Source: Chloroflexota bacterium (lineage in GTDB: Bacteria > Chloroflexota > Dehalococcoidia > UBA2979). Taken from it: DNA of 7,746 nucleotides. The position numbers and the translations under genes were made by a program. Positions 6,861 to 7,746 of this stretch are shown in pieces; position 1 is the first letter of the stretch, and the number at the start of each line of letters is the position of its first letter. The DNA is taken from contig VYDC01000146.1 in the NCBI GenBank assembly GCA_009843585.1, positions 1 through 7,746 of the forward strand, read 5' to 3'. The notes under the pieces are model-generated. The model was not told the DNA's origin. It did not search any database and worked only from the letters and a program-made list of their open reading frames with translations.

Positions 6861-7746
6861 GGCAGGGGCGCCGGGAATGCCTCCGGGTAGATCTTCGGCA
6901 TCGCCTCGTCAAGCACGACGGTCGTCCCGCGGATGCCGCGGGACGTGCCCCAGACGAAGAAGTCCACCTCGTAGACATCGCCGTTCTGGACGGCCGCGAG
7001 CTCCCTCCAGATCGCGTTGTCGACGAGCTGCTCGGAGACCGGCTGCGGGGGCGTCGGCCCGAATCCGAACGTCTGCACGAAGATGACGTCGGGATCGATG
7101 CCCAGCAGCTGCTCCACCGAGAAGCTCGGGAACTCCCCGTGGAGGCAGCCGGGGAAGTCCAGCCCGTAGTCCGCCGCGCGACCCAGCGCATCGATGGGCG
7201 GCGTGCAGAGCGTGTCGGCCCCGATGTTGACGTCGGAGCCGAAGACGACCATGACGGATCTCCTCGCGGTGACCCCCGCCACGTACTGCTCGAGCCGGGA
7301 CTCGAACGCGGCCGATGCGGCCGCGGCCTCCTCCTCCATCCCGAGGAGGGTCCCGATCTCCGCGACGTGCGCGAGCATCCCGTCGACGCCGATCGGGTTG
7401 ACGATGAAGAGCGGCGCGATGCTGGCGAGGGCCGGGCGCAGGGCGTCGTGGACGGCGAAGAGCCCGATGACGATGTCGGGCTCGGCCCGGGCGATGTCCT
7501 CCAGGTTCGGCTCGAAGAACGAGCCGCCGATGGCCCCGACCTCGCTCTCGTCCGGGCCCCAGTAGTGCACGTCCCGGTGGAGCAGGTCGTTCGCGGCGAT
7601 CGGCTTGACGCCGAGCACGAACATCGTGTCGACGCAGAGCCCCGTGAGGCAGACGACGCGGACGGCCGGCGCCTCCAGGGTGACCGTCTCGCCCGTCGCG
7701 TCCTCGACGGCGACGGACCGGTCAGGCGCTGCGGTCGGTGTAGCCG
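6857..7746 (-). CDS. FecB-type periplasmic binding protein of iron-chelate ABC importer, 5'-truncated by window edge
   Basis: Captures the metal chelate outside the inner membrane and delivers it to the permease pair. 295 residues are visible. The frame is open to the right edge and continues family sequence there: VEDATGETVTLEAPAVRVV is the usual start of the mature TroA/FecB-like fold. The ATG at 7624 is therefore internal, and the signal peptide or lipobox lies outside the window. Two glutamates at the positions used to dock on the permease arginines are present: Glu82 in EPNLEDI and Glu211 in FSVEQLL (visible numbering). Each is followed by a typical PDIVI or PDVIF strand. The C-terminus has AVQNGDVYEVD and ends in KIYPEAF, as is normal for the family. 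Four cysteines are visible, two near the start (CLTGLC) and two in the second lobe, which is more than usual for this class. Siderophore-class substrate is inferred; cobalamin or haem cannot be excluded. Confidence 0.94.
   Translation of the reverse strand, partial: ATPTAAPDRSVAVEDATGETVTLEAPAVRVVCLTGLCVDTMFVLGVKPIAANDLLHRDVHYWGPDESEVGAIGGSFFEPNLEDIARAEPDIVIGLFAVHDALRPALASIAPLFIVNPIGVDGMLAHVAEIGTLLGMEEEAAAASAAFESRLEQYVAGVTARRSVMVVFGSDVNIGADTLCTPPIDALGRAADYGLDFPGCLHGEFPSFSVEQLLGIDPDVIFVQTFGFGPTPPQPVSEQLVDNAIWRELAAVQNGDVYEVDFFVWGTSRGIRGTTVVLDEAMPKIYPEAFPAPLP

Larger units (their letters stand above)
1242..7746 (-). other. Predicted transcription unit: metal-chelate importer genes followed by mutS
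   Basis: Five consecutive minus-strand genes run from the right edge to 1242. The four transporter genes overlap or lie 1 nt apart, so co-transcription is near certain. mutS begins 27 or 78 nt after the ATPase stop, depending on the start used. I see no terminator hairpin with a T-run and no clear promoter in that gap, so mutS probably belongs to the same transcript, though an internal promoter cannot be excluded. The operon promoter, and any Fur-type operator, would lie beyond the right edge. Confidence 0.6.

Noticed and set aside
5830..7191. 453-codon minus-strand frame spanning the binding protein and first permease
   Set aside because: Out of frame with both genes; low-complexity product lacking membrane helices or motifs.

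Overview
The window is GC-rich bacterial DNA, almost entirely coding. It holds six protein genes and no RNA gene, insertion sequence, CRISPR array or phage gene that I can see. Very high G/C at third codon positions, GTG and TTG starts and a mutS gene suggest a GC-rich, probably Gram-negative or environmental bacterium. Most Actinobacteria lack mutS, so that phylum is less likely. I cannot name the taxon.

Layout. The first 1.2 kb (+ strand) is the 3' part of a subtilisin-family (S8) serine protease gene that begins before the window. It converges, across a 29-bp gap, on a minus-strand block filling the rest of the window. Read in transcription order (high to low coordinates), that block is: the C-terminal part of a FecB-type periplasmic binding protein (cut by the right edge), two FecCD-family permeases, a FecE-type ATPase, then a complete mutS.

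The four transporter genes form one complete metal-chelate (siderophore, haem or cobalamin class) ABC importer. They are packed with a TTGA overlap, a 1-nt gap and an ATGA overlap, so they are very probably one operon. Two different permeases side by side resemble the FepD/FepG or FecC/FecD arrangement and favour a ferric-siderophore-like substrate, but the substrate cannot be read from sequence. mutS starts at most 78 nt after the ATPase stop, on the same strand and in the same reading frame, so it may share the transcript.

I do not see a clearly new biological system. The points most worth a second look are the importer-mutS juxtaposition, an apparent base-composition change at that junction, the cysteine-rich protease with altered catalytic motifs, and a unique run of AT-rich codons just before the MutS Walker B site.
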